Shown in pieces: positions 7,157 through 13,616 of a stretch of 16,335 bases of DNA (the stretch's first letter is position 1; every line of letters begins with the position of its first letter). Under the pieces are notes generated by a model that saw nothing but the letters and a program-made list of their open reading frames with translations, did no database searches and was not told the DNA's origin. The DNA comes from Deltaproteobacteria bacterium (GTDB lineage: Bacteria > Desulfobacterota > Desulfobacteria > Desulfobacterales > B30-G6). The stretch lies in the NCBI GenBank assembly GCA_003647375.1, contig QMMS01000071.1, positions 1 to 16,335 on the forward strand. The letters are read 5' to 3'. A program made the position numbers and the translations under genes.

Positions 7157-8560
7157 TCACCCTGGCTGAGATGAAATATTGCCTGTTCGATACATATCCA
7201 GTATCCGAGGAAGTTGCCCCACCATGTAAAGAGGAAGGGAAATTAACCGGTATTTGACCTGTGTGGTTGAATTTGCTTGTCGCAAAGAATGTTCTATATT
7301 CTGAATTGAAGGTAGATTAAGGTCGAAACGAACACCCAGTTTTGCATTTTTATTATAAACAAACTGGAGGAGTGATTTGAGCGTACCGCTTTTGCCCGCT
7401 TTCACTTCAACCGGGGTTATCAAATCCGCTCGCGAGATTACATAATCAACTTCCGCATTAGCTGATTTTTTTTGTCTCAACCAGTAACACAATTCTGGTG
7501 GTTCGCTCAATCCTCGAAAATATAGAAGATGCTGACCAATAAACTGTTCTGCCATGGCTCCCTCATTAACTATCTGGCGGTTATCCAGAGCAGATATTGC
7601 CAGCCAATCCAATCCGCAAACACGATTCATTAAACCGATATCCAAAAACAGAGCCTTATAAGTAAGCGCATCTATTTCAGCCTGAAGGGGCAATCCGGAG
7701 CAATGGCTGTGAAATACCTGGCTGATTATCCGGGCTTTTGAAAGAAGTTCAATGGCTGTTCTTAATTCACGTGATGCTTCTTCCCTGGAAATATTACTAT
7801 ACTTGATTTTTTTTCCCACTGCCCTTGGAATAAAATTAAACACTTTTTGTAATCGAAGCAGTGCTTTTCGAGAAGCATATTTGGAAAAGTCATCAAGATA
7901 AGTCGATATGATAGACCGTTGAACTGGTATGGTATCGGAGAATTGACCGCTTCTCAGGTAACCCAAGATAGCTTCCGGCATACCTCCAATCATTAAAAAC
8001 TCACGTTGTCGATCCAACAGCTTTTTATGCGTGGTCATTGGAATACTATCTGCAAAATCGAATTCCGTGATGGTTTTTAATAGCCCCCCATCGATTTCTG
8101 CAAGATATTCCTCAAACGTCATCGGACCGAGATGCAGGTAGTTAATTCTTCCCACCGGCATGGAGAAACTATGGTGTGAAAGCACAAACTCAAGTAAAGA
8201 ACCGGCTGCTACTACCGGTATCTCAGGCAATTCCTCATAGAAATAGCGAAGTGCCTGCAGAGCATATGGGGTAGCTTGAATTTCATCCAGAAACAAAATT
8301 GAATCAGGACGTATAATTTTTTTTCCTACTAGGCCTTCGAGTTCTTTCAGGATTATTCCAGAGTCCAGCGTTTTGAAAATATCATTTAATTCAAGGTGCT
8401 GTTCAAGATTTATTTCGTTTAATATCAGGTCATTGCTTTCAGCAAATTTACGAACCAGGGTTGATTTCCCAACCTGCCGGGCACCCCGGATAACAAGCGG
8501 CTTTCTGTATCTGTTTTTCAGCCAGCTTTTCAAGTGACATTCTGCAGTTCGTTTCATCAT
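7157..8560 (-). CDS. AAA ATPase with C-terminal DUF4143 domain
   Basis: This 467-residue protein belongs to the common family pairing an AAA_14-type ATPase with DUF4143. It shows Walker A RGARQVGKSTL (25-35), Walker B SILFLDEIQ (87-95) and a sensor-like VAAGSLLEF (117-125). A middle region around IGGMPEAILGYL (191-202) leads into a winged-helix/DUF4143 part. Near the C-terminus AEVDYVI (369-375) and PVEVKAGKSG (383-392) form the E/D...ExK pattern of a PD-(D/E)xK nuclease-like fold. No physiological role is firmly established for the family; such genes are often scattered, variably present and found near toxin-antitoxin or mobile loci. ATG 8560 is preceded by AGAGGG; a second ATG follows immediately and could serve instead. 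A palindrome lies directly upstream. No partner gene is adjacent. Confidence 0.9.
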   Translation of the reverse strand: MMKRTAECHLKSWLKNRYRKPLVIRGARQVGKSTLVRKFAESNDLILNEINLEQHLELNDIFKTLDSGIILKELEGLVGKKIIRPDSILFLDEIQATPYALQALRYFYEELPEIPVVAAGSLLEFVLSHHSFSMPVGRINYLHLGPMTFEEYLAEIDGGLLKTITEFDFADSIPMTTHKKLLDRQREFLMIGGMPEAILGYLRSGQFSDTIPVQRSIISTYLDDFSKYASRKALLRLQKVFNFIPRAVGKKIKYSNISREEASRELRTAIELLSKARIISQVFHSHCSGLPLQAEIDALTYKALFLDIGLMNRVCGLDWLAISALDNRQIVNEGAMAEQFIGQHLLYFRGLSEPPELCYWLRQKKSANAEVDYVISRADLITPVEVKAGKSGTLKSLLQFVYNKNAKLGVRFDLNLPSIQNIEHSLRQANSTTQVKYRLISLPLYMVGQLPRILDMYRTGNISSQPG

Positions 8561-8574
8561 GCCGCCCTCTCGAT

Positions 8575-8619
8575 ATAAACCCTTTATTTAAACGTATATT
8601 GCTCAATAAAAGGGTTTAT
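8575..8619. promoter_or_regulatory. AT-rich palindrome next to the start of the DUF4143 ATPase gene
   Basis: ATAAACCCTTTATT (8575-8588) is the inverse of AATAAAAGGGTTTAT (8605-8619) apart from one bulged base, with a 16-base centre. It begins 14 bases from the start codon, leaving only room for the ribosome binding site. Position and symmetry fit an operator overlapping the promoter, or an mRNA hairpin affecting translation. Confidence 0.45.
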
Positions 8620-8652
8620 GTCAACCCCTATGGCAGATTACGGATACAAATG

Positions 8653-8672
8653 GCCATCGGATAATTGATGGC
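8653..8672. other. Short hairpin between the acyl-CoA dehydrogenase and ATPase genes
   Basis: GCCATC (8653-8658) and GATGGC (8667-8672) form a 6-bp stem with an 8-base loop, downstream of the dehydrogenase stop at 8737. There is no T-run, so it is at best a weak terminator. I see nothing else in this gap. Confidence 0.2.
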
Positions 8673-8736
8673 GGGTACCAGATTTGATCAATTCCAGACA
8701 GGATCGTTATTTTTGAACTCACCATATACGATAGGT

Positions 8737-9900
8737 TCAGAGAATATAATTAGAAATAATCTCCTTCATGATCTCGGTGGTGCCGCCACCGATGGACAGG
8801 ATCCGATTGTCCCGGAACAGTCTTTCCACGAGATACCCACGCGTGTATCCATATCCGCCGAATATCTGGACTGCATCATAGGTGACCTTGTCGCTGACAC
8901 TGCAGGAAAAATTTTTTGCCATGCTGATCTCCTTGATCTGGTTGTGTCCAGCGTCGATCTTGGCTGCAATCCGGTATGTAAATTCACGGCTCGCCTCCAC
9001 AAGGGTTGCCATATCCACCAGCTTGTGCCGTGTAACCTGGAATCCCTTCAGTTTTCTTCCGAAAGCATCCCTTTCCCCGGTGTAGGCAATGGCCGATTCG
9101 AGGGCCAGTTGGGCCGTCATGTTTGCCATGATTGCCAGAGCCAGTCTTTCACCCTGGAAGTTTTCCATAATGGTGTAAAAGCCTGCGTTTTCTTCCCCCA
9201 GTCGATTTTGTACGGGAACGCAACAGTCATCAAAAAATATCTGGGCTGTGTCCGATGCCCACCAGCCTGTCTTCTTGAATTTTTCGGATACAGAATACCC
9301 CGGTGTATTCGATTCGATGACCAGAAGACTGATGCCGTGGGCGCCGGATTCACCGGTGCGGACAGCACAGGTTATCTGATCCGCACGGTATCCGCTGGTA
9401 ATGAAAGCCTTACTCCCATTGACCCGGTAGTAATCTCCTTCCCTGACGGCCGTTGTCTGCAAATTGGCCACATCCGAACCCCCTCCCGGCTCGGTTATGG
9501 CGAGTGCCGATATCTTTTCTCCCGCCAGAACCGGACTGACAAACCGTTCTTTTTGGGATTCTGTTCCGGCCGACAGGATCGGAGGGATGGCGATATTCAG
9601 ACTGCCCAGACCCGCCACCAGACCGCCGGATCCTGAGCGCATAAGTTCCTCGGACACGGCGATGTGAAAAAAAATGTCCCCTGGAATGCCACCGTATGCT
9701 TCGGGATATCCCGTTCCGAGAATACCTACTGCCGCTGCCTTTTGATAGAGCTCCCGTGGAAATTCCCCTGCTTCCTCCCAGTCTTCTATGAAGGGAAGAA
9801 TCTCTTTGTCCACAAAAGCCTTGACCGATTTCCTCACCATGACATGGGATTTGCCGAAATATTCCTGACACGTTGCTTTGGAGCTGAATTTGTATGTCAT
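8737..9900 (-). CDS. Acyl-CoA dehydrogenase (isovaleryl/long-chain/citronellyl-type active site)
   Basis: This FAD enzyme family introduces the alpha,beta double bond into an acyl-CoA and passes electrons to an electron-transfer flavoprotein. The 387-residue length is standard. Visible signatures are ITEPGGGSDVANL (135-147, flavin/substrate loop), SKAFITSG, RDAFGRKLKGFQ (277-288) and QIFGGYGYTRGYLVERLFRD (345-364). In medium-chain enzymes the catalytic glutamate lies in an EGT motif near the C-terminus; here that site is SIGGGTTEIM, with Gly372 aligned to the glutamate. Instead FQGERLALA carries Glu251 at the place used by isovaleryl-CoA and long-chain dehydrogenases, so the protein should be active on a branched or long substrate. 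AtuD citronellyl-CoA dehydrogenases are a reasonable comparison given the AtuA-like gene upstream. The gap to atuA is 199 bases and full of repeats, so co-transcription is uncertain. Its ribosome binding site is weak. Confidence 0.93.
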   Translation of the reverse strand: MTYKFSSKATCQEYFGKSHVMVRKSVKAFVDKEILPFIEDWEEAGEFPRELYQKAAAVGILGTGYPEAYGGIPGDIFFHIAVSEELMRSGSGGLVAGLGSLNIAIPPILSAGTESQKERFVSPVLAGEKISALAITEPGGGSDVANLQTTAVREGDYYRVNGSKAFITSGYRADQITCAVRTGESGAHGISLLVIESNTPGYSVSEKFKKTGWWASDTAQIFFDDCCVPVQNRLGEENAGFYTIMENFQGERLALAIMANMTAQLALESAIAYTGERDAFGRKLKGFQVTRHKLVDMATLVEASREFTYRIAAKIDAGHNQIKEISMAKNFSCSVSDKVTYDAVQIFGGYGYTRGYLVERLFRDNRILSIGGGTTEIMKEIISNYIL

Positions 9901-9910
9901 AATAGACCGT

Positions 9911-9938
9911 TTTAAGTTTTAGGTTTTAAGTTTTAGGT
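9911..9938 (+). repeat. Four 7-bp tandem repeats (TTTAAGT/TTTAGGT)
   Basis: TTTAAGT and TTTAGGT alternate exactly four times without gaps (starts 9911, 9918, 9925, 9932). A second four-unit block of the same heptamer is at 13417-13444. Both lie ahead of an 18-bp mini-hairpin array in the same orientation. Confidence 0.85.
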
Positions 9939-9954
9939 AAGCCCATAAGCTCTT

Positions 9955-10011
9955 GGCTGTTGGGTCTTAGCTGTTGGCAGAATGACAGCCAAGAGCTAAG
10001 AGCTAACAGCC
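9955..10011. repeat. Imperfect 24-bp inverted repeat
   Basis: The arms 9955-9978 and 9988-10011 match as inverse complements at 21 of 24 positions around a 9-base loop, and are built from CTTGGCTGTT/AGCTCTTAGCT-like words. The hairpin lies between the heptamer block and the 18-bp array. No T-run follows on either strand, so it is not an ordinary intrinsic terminator. Confidence 0.75.
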
Positions 10012-10031
10012 GGGAACCGCCAGGTTGCCCA

Positions 10032-10139
10032 ATGACAGCCGCAGGCATAATGACGCGCACAGCGCTAATGTCGTTCGAAGGACAAGTGACAGCCGAAGGC
10101 TAAATGTCGCCCGTAGGGCTAATATCGTCCGAAGGACAA
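10032..10139 (+). repeat. Array 1: six 18-bp mini-hairpin units
   Basis: Six gap-free 18-base units start at 10032, 10050, 10068, 10086, 10104 and 10122. Each is five bases (ATGAC, ATGTC or a near variant), a four-base arm, a triplet loop (GCA, ACA, GAA, GAA, GTA, GAA), a four-base arm and two bases. Arm pairs are AGCC/GGCA (3 bp), GCGC/GCGC, GTTC/GGAC (one G-T), AGCC/GGCT, GCCC/GGGC and GTCC/GGAC. The arms change yet remain complementary. A degenerate seventh unit may follow at 10140. The array crosses the 3' end of atuA, whose stop is inside unit 4. Confidence 0.9.
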
Positions 10140-11905
10140 ATGGCAATGGGAATATCTATAATCTTGGCTCTCAGGTATTCTCCCAGCGTTTTGGCCTGGG
10201 GATCACTCCTCAGGGATGCGGCCACGCCGTCACCCAACAGCCCTTTGATATAGAAATTTAAGGCCAAGAGGTTGGGCAGTTCATATCGCTCGATTTCAAA
10301 ATCCGCCAGGTCCTTGAGAAGCTTTTTCAGATGTTCCACCGATAAATAATCCCTTAAAAAAGCAAACGCTTCCGGTGTTTTTGCCCAGATGCCCAGGTTG
10401 GCATTGCCACCCTTGTCTCCGGAACGTGTAGCAAACAGTTTCCCAAAAGATGTTGAAATGGTTTCTCCATGTGGAACCGATGGAATCGATCTTGTCTGAA
10501 GCGGTATTGCATCGAAGGATTCTCTCTGAGCAAACGCTTTCACAACGATCTCTTGGCCATCGACAAAAACATGCTGTTGGATATGGTTGTTCGACACCAG
10601 TGCCGGCCAGTGCATAATCGCCGGAACTCCTTTGGTCGGGGGGGATGTGGCTGTAAATCCGGGGATGTTGGCCAGAGCCAGTTCCACCAGCTTTGAAGAT
10701 AATAAGGCCACCTTTTTGGGATCCGGATCCATGACCGATATACGCAGATGCGCAAAAGCCTCTTCATTGGTTTTCGGGTTCTCCTTTTCAGAACGAACAA
10801 GCTGTACATCCACCACCGAAAACAGTTTTTTCCCACCCAGACTGTCAAAGAGGGCTTCAGTCACGATCTGCGCCTTTTTTTCGATGTCGAGGCCGGTCAG
10901 AATAATGGTCATGCTGTTACGATATCCCCCCAGGTTGTTGATGCAGACTTTGGTGGTGCGGGTGGGTGGTTCCCCCTTGACGCCTTGAATCCGAACCCGG
11001 TCGACATCTTCCTGGGAAATATCGATGGTGTCAAAACGAGCTGCCACGTCCGGCGTCAGATATCTGGGTTCCCGGATTTCATACAGCAGCTGAGCGGTTA
11101 CCGTTCCAACCGAGACAAGCCCGCCGGTGTTGGGATGCTTTGTAATGATCGAGGATCCATCCTTTTCAAGTTCTGCAATGGGAAACCCTACATTCCTGAA
11201 AGAGGGTACCTCCTCAATAAAAGAGTAATTGCCTCCAGTTGCCTGGGCGCTGCACTCGATCACATGGCCGGCCACCGCCGCACCCGCCAGTGCATCCCAG
11301 TCTGTTTTCTCCCATTTGAATTGCCAGGCCGCGGGTCCCATGACCAGTGCTGCATCGGCAATACGCCCCCCCACGACAATGTCTGCACCGTGATCCAGTG
11401 CCTCCACAATCCCCCAGCAACCCAGATAAGCATTGGCTGAAATCGTCTGAGCTTTGGCATCCTTCAAGGCGATCCCCTTGTCCATGTGGGTAAAAGGTTC
11501 TCCTTTGCCCTGAAGATCCTGTAGTCTCTGCATGAGGTTGTCACCCTCGACATAGGCAATTTTGGGATGAAGCCCCAGCGTGTCCGCCACCTTCTCAAGT
11601 TCTCCGGCAAGCGAGGCTGGATTGAGGCCCCCTGCATTGGCAACAATCCTGATACGCTTGTCAAGGCATTCCCCCATGACAATTTCCATCTGTTTTAAAA
11701 AGGTCGTGACATAACCTGCATCGGGGTCCTTGAACTGTTTGCGAAGAAGGATGGCCATGGTCAACTCGGCCAAGTAATCACCTGTCAGAAAATGGATAGG
11801 ACCGCCCTGGACCATCTCCTGTGCCGCAGAAAATCGGTCACCGAAAAACCCGCTGCAGTTGGCAATGATTAATTTTTCGTTGTATAAATTGTATGTCTCA
11901 TTCAT
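10100..11905 (-). CDS. AtuA family protein (acyclic terpene utilisation; DUF1446 plus AtuA-like C-terminal domain)
   Basis: AtuA is encoded in the citronellol/geraniol degradation cluster of Pseudomonas; its exact reaction is not settled, and homologues are common beside acyl-CoA genes. The 601-residue protein has the large N-terminal domain (about 11-455) with ANCSGFFGDR, VANAGGLNP (88-96) and DIVVGGRIADAALVMGP (175-191). The smaller C-terminal domain (about 487-587) has the signature LFATRSGDKGGNANLGIW (490-507). Fusion of the two is the usual bacterial form. ATG 11905 is well placed, with AGGAG eight bases upstream. The natural end is probably near YLRAKIIDIPI; residues 589-601 (ICPSDDISPTGDI) are encoded by the 18-bp repeat array. 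It diverges from the thiolase gene and precedes an acyl-CoA dehydrogenase. No biotin-dependent carboxylase genes (AtuC/AtuF) are present, so a full Atu pathway cannot be claimed. Confidence 0.9.
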   Translation of the reverse strand: MNETYNLYNEKLIIANCSGFFGDRFSAAQEMVQGGPIHFLTGDYLAELTMAILLRKQFKDPDAGYVTTFLKQMEIVMGECLDKRIRIVANAGGLNPASLAGELEKVADTLGLHPKIAYVEGDNLMQRLQDLQGKGEPFTHMDKGIALKDAKAQTISANAYLGCWGIVEALDHGADIVVGGRIADAALVMGPAAWQFKWEKTDWDALAGAAVAGHVIECSAQATGGNYSFIEEVPSFRNVGFPIAELEKDGSSIITKHPNTGGLVSVGTVTAQLLYEIREPRYLTPDVAARFDTIDISQEDVDRVRIQGVKGEPPTRTTKVCINNLGGYRNSMTIILTGLDIEKKAQIVTEALFDSLGGKKLFSVVDVQLVRSEKENPKTNEEAFAHLRISVMDPDPKKVALLSSKLVELALANIPGFTATSPPTKGVPAIMHWPALVSNNHIQQHVFVDGQEIVVKAFAQRESFDAIPLQTRSIPSVPHGETISTSFGKLFATRSGDKGGNANLGIWAKTPEAFAFLRDYLSVEHLKKLLKDLADFEIERYELPNLLALNFYIKGLLGDGVAASLRSDPQAKTLGEYLRAKIIDIPIAICPSDDISPTGDI

Positions 11906-12110
11906 GGGTATGCTCCTATGAAGTCAATTACATTTCTTGTGACAGAGATTCTTGGACGACATTTCGCCTTCGGCTGTCATTGTAGATGTAAACCAAAAAG
12001 GTTCAAAGATCAAAGGTTGAATAACTTGTCGAGGCTTGATATCTTTCATGCATCTGGTTCAGATTATTTTTCACAAAGTTGAACCAAACTTAGAATGAAA
12101 GGACTTAGCC
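11906..12110. promoter_or_regulatory. Divergent atuA-thiolase control region with repeated GGTTCA words
   Basis: This 205-base gap must carry both divergent promoters. GGTTCA occurs at 12000-12005 and 12056-12061, GGTTGA at 12015-12020, and the inverse TGAACC at 12080-12085; the last two GGTTCA/TGAACC copies form a 7-bp inverted repeat (12055-12061/12080-12086). A weak plus-strand promoter candidate is TTGAAT (12017-12022), 17 bases, TATCTT (12040-12045). These may be operator half-sites. AAAGGA (12098-12103) is the thiolase ribosome binding site. Confidence 0.35.
11945..11980 (-). repeat. Inverted stray copy of the 18-bp mini-hairpin unit
   Basis: Read on the minus strand, 11980-11963 is ATGACAGCCGAAGGCGAA, nearly identical to unit 4 of array 1 and differing chiefly in one arm base (GGCG for GGCT). 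The next 18 bases (11962-11945) begin ATGTCGTCC but then lose the second arm. It is thus one good and one decayed unit, opposite in orientation to both arrays. Confidence 0.7.
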
Positions 12111-13361
12111 ATGAAAGATGTTGTTATTGCATCGGCATGCAGGACCGCCATCGGTGCATTCGGTGGAACCCTGCGGGACACTATCGCCTCAGAAATTGCC
12201 AGAGTTACCATGCAGGAAGCCATAGACCGAGCCGGTATCGATCCCGCAACTATCGATGATGTGCGCTACGGCTGCTGTTTGGAACCGGTGGACACATTGA
12301 ATGTCGCCCGAACAGCTGCGTTATTGGCCGGTATACCCGACACTGTTCCCGCCGTAACCATCAACCGTGTGTGCATTTCGAGCATGGAAGCAACCATCTC
12401 CGGGATGGCTATGATTCAGGCCGGCATGGCCGATATCATTCTTGCCGGGGGTGTCGAACACATGTCCGGGGTCCCGTATGTCGTTCCGGCCGCCCGCTGG
12501 GGATGTCGCCTCCAGGATCAGGTCTTCGTGGACGCCTTGATTCGCAGCCTGCATTGTGGTTCCCATGTGATACCCCACCCTGAAAACGGCCCGGTGAATG
12601 CAGAAGAGCCCCCCTTAAGCTATTTTAAAGGGAAGCCTTATATCATGGGCCATACAGCAGAGTTTGTGGCCCAGCAGTATGGCATCACCCGGGAGGAGAT
12701 GGATGAAGTGGCCCTGAGAAGTCATAACAATGTAGAGCGGTCAACCCAGGATGGTTCGTTCAAGGAAGAAACCGTACCCATGAAAATTCCCCAACGAAAA
12801 AAAGATCCCATTCTGTTTGATAAGGATGAACACTTCAGACCGGGGATGACCATGGAAAAGCTTCAGAAACTGCCATCCGTCTTTATCCCCAAAACCGGCA
12901 AGGTTACGGCAGGAAACTCAAGTGGTATCAATGACGGTTCGGCCGGAATGGTGATCATGTCTGCCGAAAAAGCCGCAACGCTCAACATCCAACCCCTGGC
13001 AAAAATCAAGGCCGTCGGAAAAGGAGCCTGTCATCCCTCGGTCATGGGCATGTCGCCTGTTCCGGCCGTTCAGGACCTGATGACACGCAGTGGTCTGAAA
13101 ATTGAGGATTTCGAACTCGTTGAAGTGAACGAAGCATTTGCCGCCCAGTATATCGGTTGCGAAAGAGAGTTGGGATTGAACCGGGATATCACGAATGTCA
13201 ATGGCTCGGGAATCGGTCTTGGACACCCGGTCGGCGCCACCGGTGCCCGTATCATCGTTTCCCTGATCTACGCTATGAAACAGCGAGGAAAAACACTGGG
13301 GCTGGCCACCCTCTGTGGCGGTGGGGGCGTGTCCATGGCGTGTGCTATCGAGATGGTTTAA
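12111..13361 (+). CDS. Thiolase (acetyl-CoA C-acyltransferase)
   Basis: Thiolases cleave 3-ketoacyl-CoA with CoA or condense two acyl-CoAs. All catalytic elements are visible: nucleophilic Cys88 in INRVCISSMEA, Asn340 in VNEAFAAQ, His372 in GSGIGLGHPVGATGAR, and the second cysteine Cys402 in TLCGGGGVSMA. The more usual context of the first cysteine is NRxCGSGxQA; CISSMEA is a less common variant and may reflect a different acyl preference. At 416 residues it is about 20 longer than classical AtoB/PhaA enzymes, largely because of the segment around SHVIPHPENGPVNAEEPPLS (151-170). AAAGGA seven bases before the ATG supports the start. It is divergent from atuA and would supply the last, thiolytic step for the acyl-CoA dehydrogenase in this block; a biosynthetic role is equally possible from sequence alone. 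Confidence 0.93.
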   Translation: MKDVVIASACRTAIGAFGGTLRDTIASEIARVTMQEAIDRAGIDPATIDDVRYGCCLEPVDTLNVARTAALLAGIPDTVPAVTINRVCISSMEATISGMAMIQAGMADIILAGGVEHMSGVPYVVPAARWGCRLQDQVFVDALIRSLHCGSHVIPHPENGPVNAEEPPLSYFKGKPYIMGHTAEFVAQQYGITREEMDEVALRSHNNVERSTQDGSFKEETVPMKIPQRKKDPILFDKDEHFRPGMTMEKLQKLPSVFIPKTGKVTAGNSSGINDGSAGMVIMSAEKAATLNIQPLAKIKAVGKGACHPSVMGMSPVPAVQDLMTRSGLKIEDFELVEVNEAFAAQYIGCERELGLNRDITNVNGSGIGLGHPVGATGARIIVSLIYAMKQRGKTLGLATLCGGGGVSMACAIEMV

Positions 13362-13416
13362 GACGAGGGTACAAGGATTTGAGGGGGAAACCAGGGTTGG
13401 AGGGGAAATACATCGG

Positions 13417-13444
13417 TTTAGGTTTTAGGTATTAGGTATTAGGT
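13417..13444 (+). repeat. Four 7-bp tandem repeats (TTTAGGT/ATTAGGT)
   Basis: TTTAGGT twice and ATTAGGT twice run without gaps from 13417, downstream of the thiolase stop. It is the same heptamer, copy number and orientation as 9911-9938. A degenerate CTAAGAGC...AGCTATCAGC stretch follows, comparable in position to the inverted repeat at 9955-10011. Confidence 0.85.
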
Positions 13445-13478
13445 TCAACTAAGAGCAGACAGCTATCAGCAGCAATAA

Positions 13479-13568
13479 ATGACGCCTGAAGGGCAAATAT
13501 CATCCGGAGGATAAATGACACGCGCAGCGTAAATCTCGCGTGTAACGCAAATAAAAGCTATGGCTTGA
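13479..13568 (+). repeat. Array 2: four 18-bp mini-hairpin units plus one degenerate unit
   Basis: Units start at 13479, 13497, 13515 and 13533. Their arms and loops are GCCT-GAA-GGGC (one G-T), ATCC-GGA-GGAT, ACGC-GCA-GCGT and GCGT-GTA-ACGC, inside the same ATGAC/ATATC/ATCTC...AA frame as array 1. A fifth 18-base stretch (13551-13568) keeps a stem (AAGC/GCTT) but has a TATG loop. CAGCAATAAA occurs at 13470-13479 and again at 13590-13599, so the array is flanked by a 10-bp direct repeat. It sits between the thiolase stop and the gcvT-glyA start. Confidence 0.9.
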
Positions 13569-13616
13569 AGCGACCCTACATTCTTTAGGCAGCAATAAAA
13601 ATAAAGGAGCCGTCCC

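Noticed and set aside
8665..9636. Long plus-strand open frame opposite the acyl-CoA dehydrogenase.
   Set aside because: It is the antisense shadow of a conserved gene and encodes nothing recognisable.
9955..10011. Intrinsic terminator between atuA and the dehydrogenase gene.
   Set aside because: The hairpin is long but has no T-run on the minus strand (the following heptamers read as A-rich there).
10032..10139. CRISPR array.
   Set aside because: Units are contiguous, 18 bases long and palindromic with no spacers between constant repeats, and no cas gene is present.
10025..10261. A small protein of hexapeptide repeats (pattern N[D/V]xRRx) on the plus strand.
   Set aside because: It is the translation of the 18-bp array (six codons per unit) continuing antisense into atuA, with no ribosome binding site; the DNA repeat explains it.
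12000..12020. Remnant of a tRNA T-arm (GGTTCAAA).
   Set aside because: No cloverleaf, acceptor stem or CCA context surrounds it; it is one of several GGTTCA words in the gap.
13479..13532. Possible glycine riboswitch ahead of gcvT-glyA, because GCCTGAAGGGCAA resembles part of the glycine aptamer core.
   Set aside because: The resemblance falls inside an 18-bp tandem unit that also occurs at atuA, and the other conserved aptamer parts and the second aptamer are not seen.
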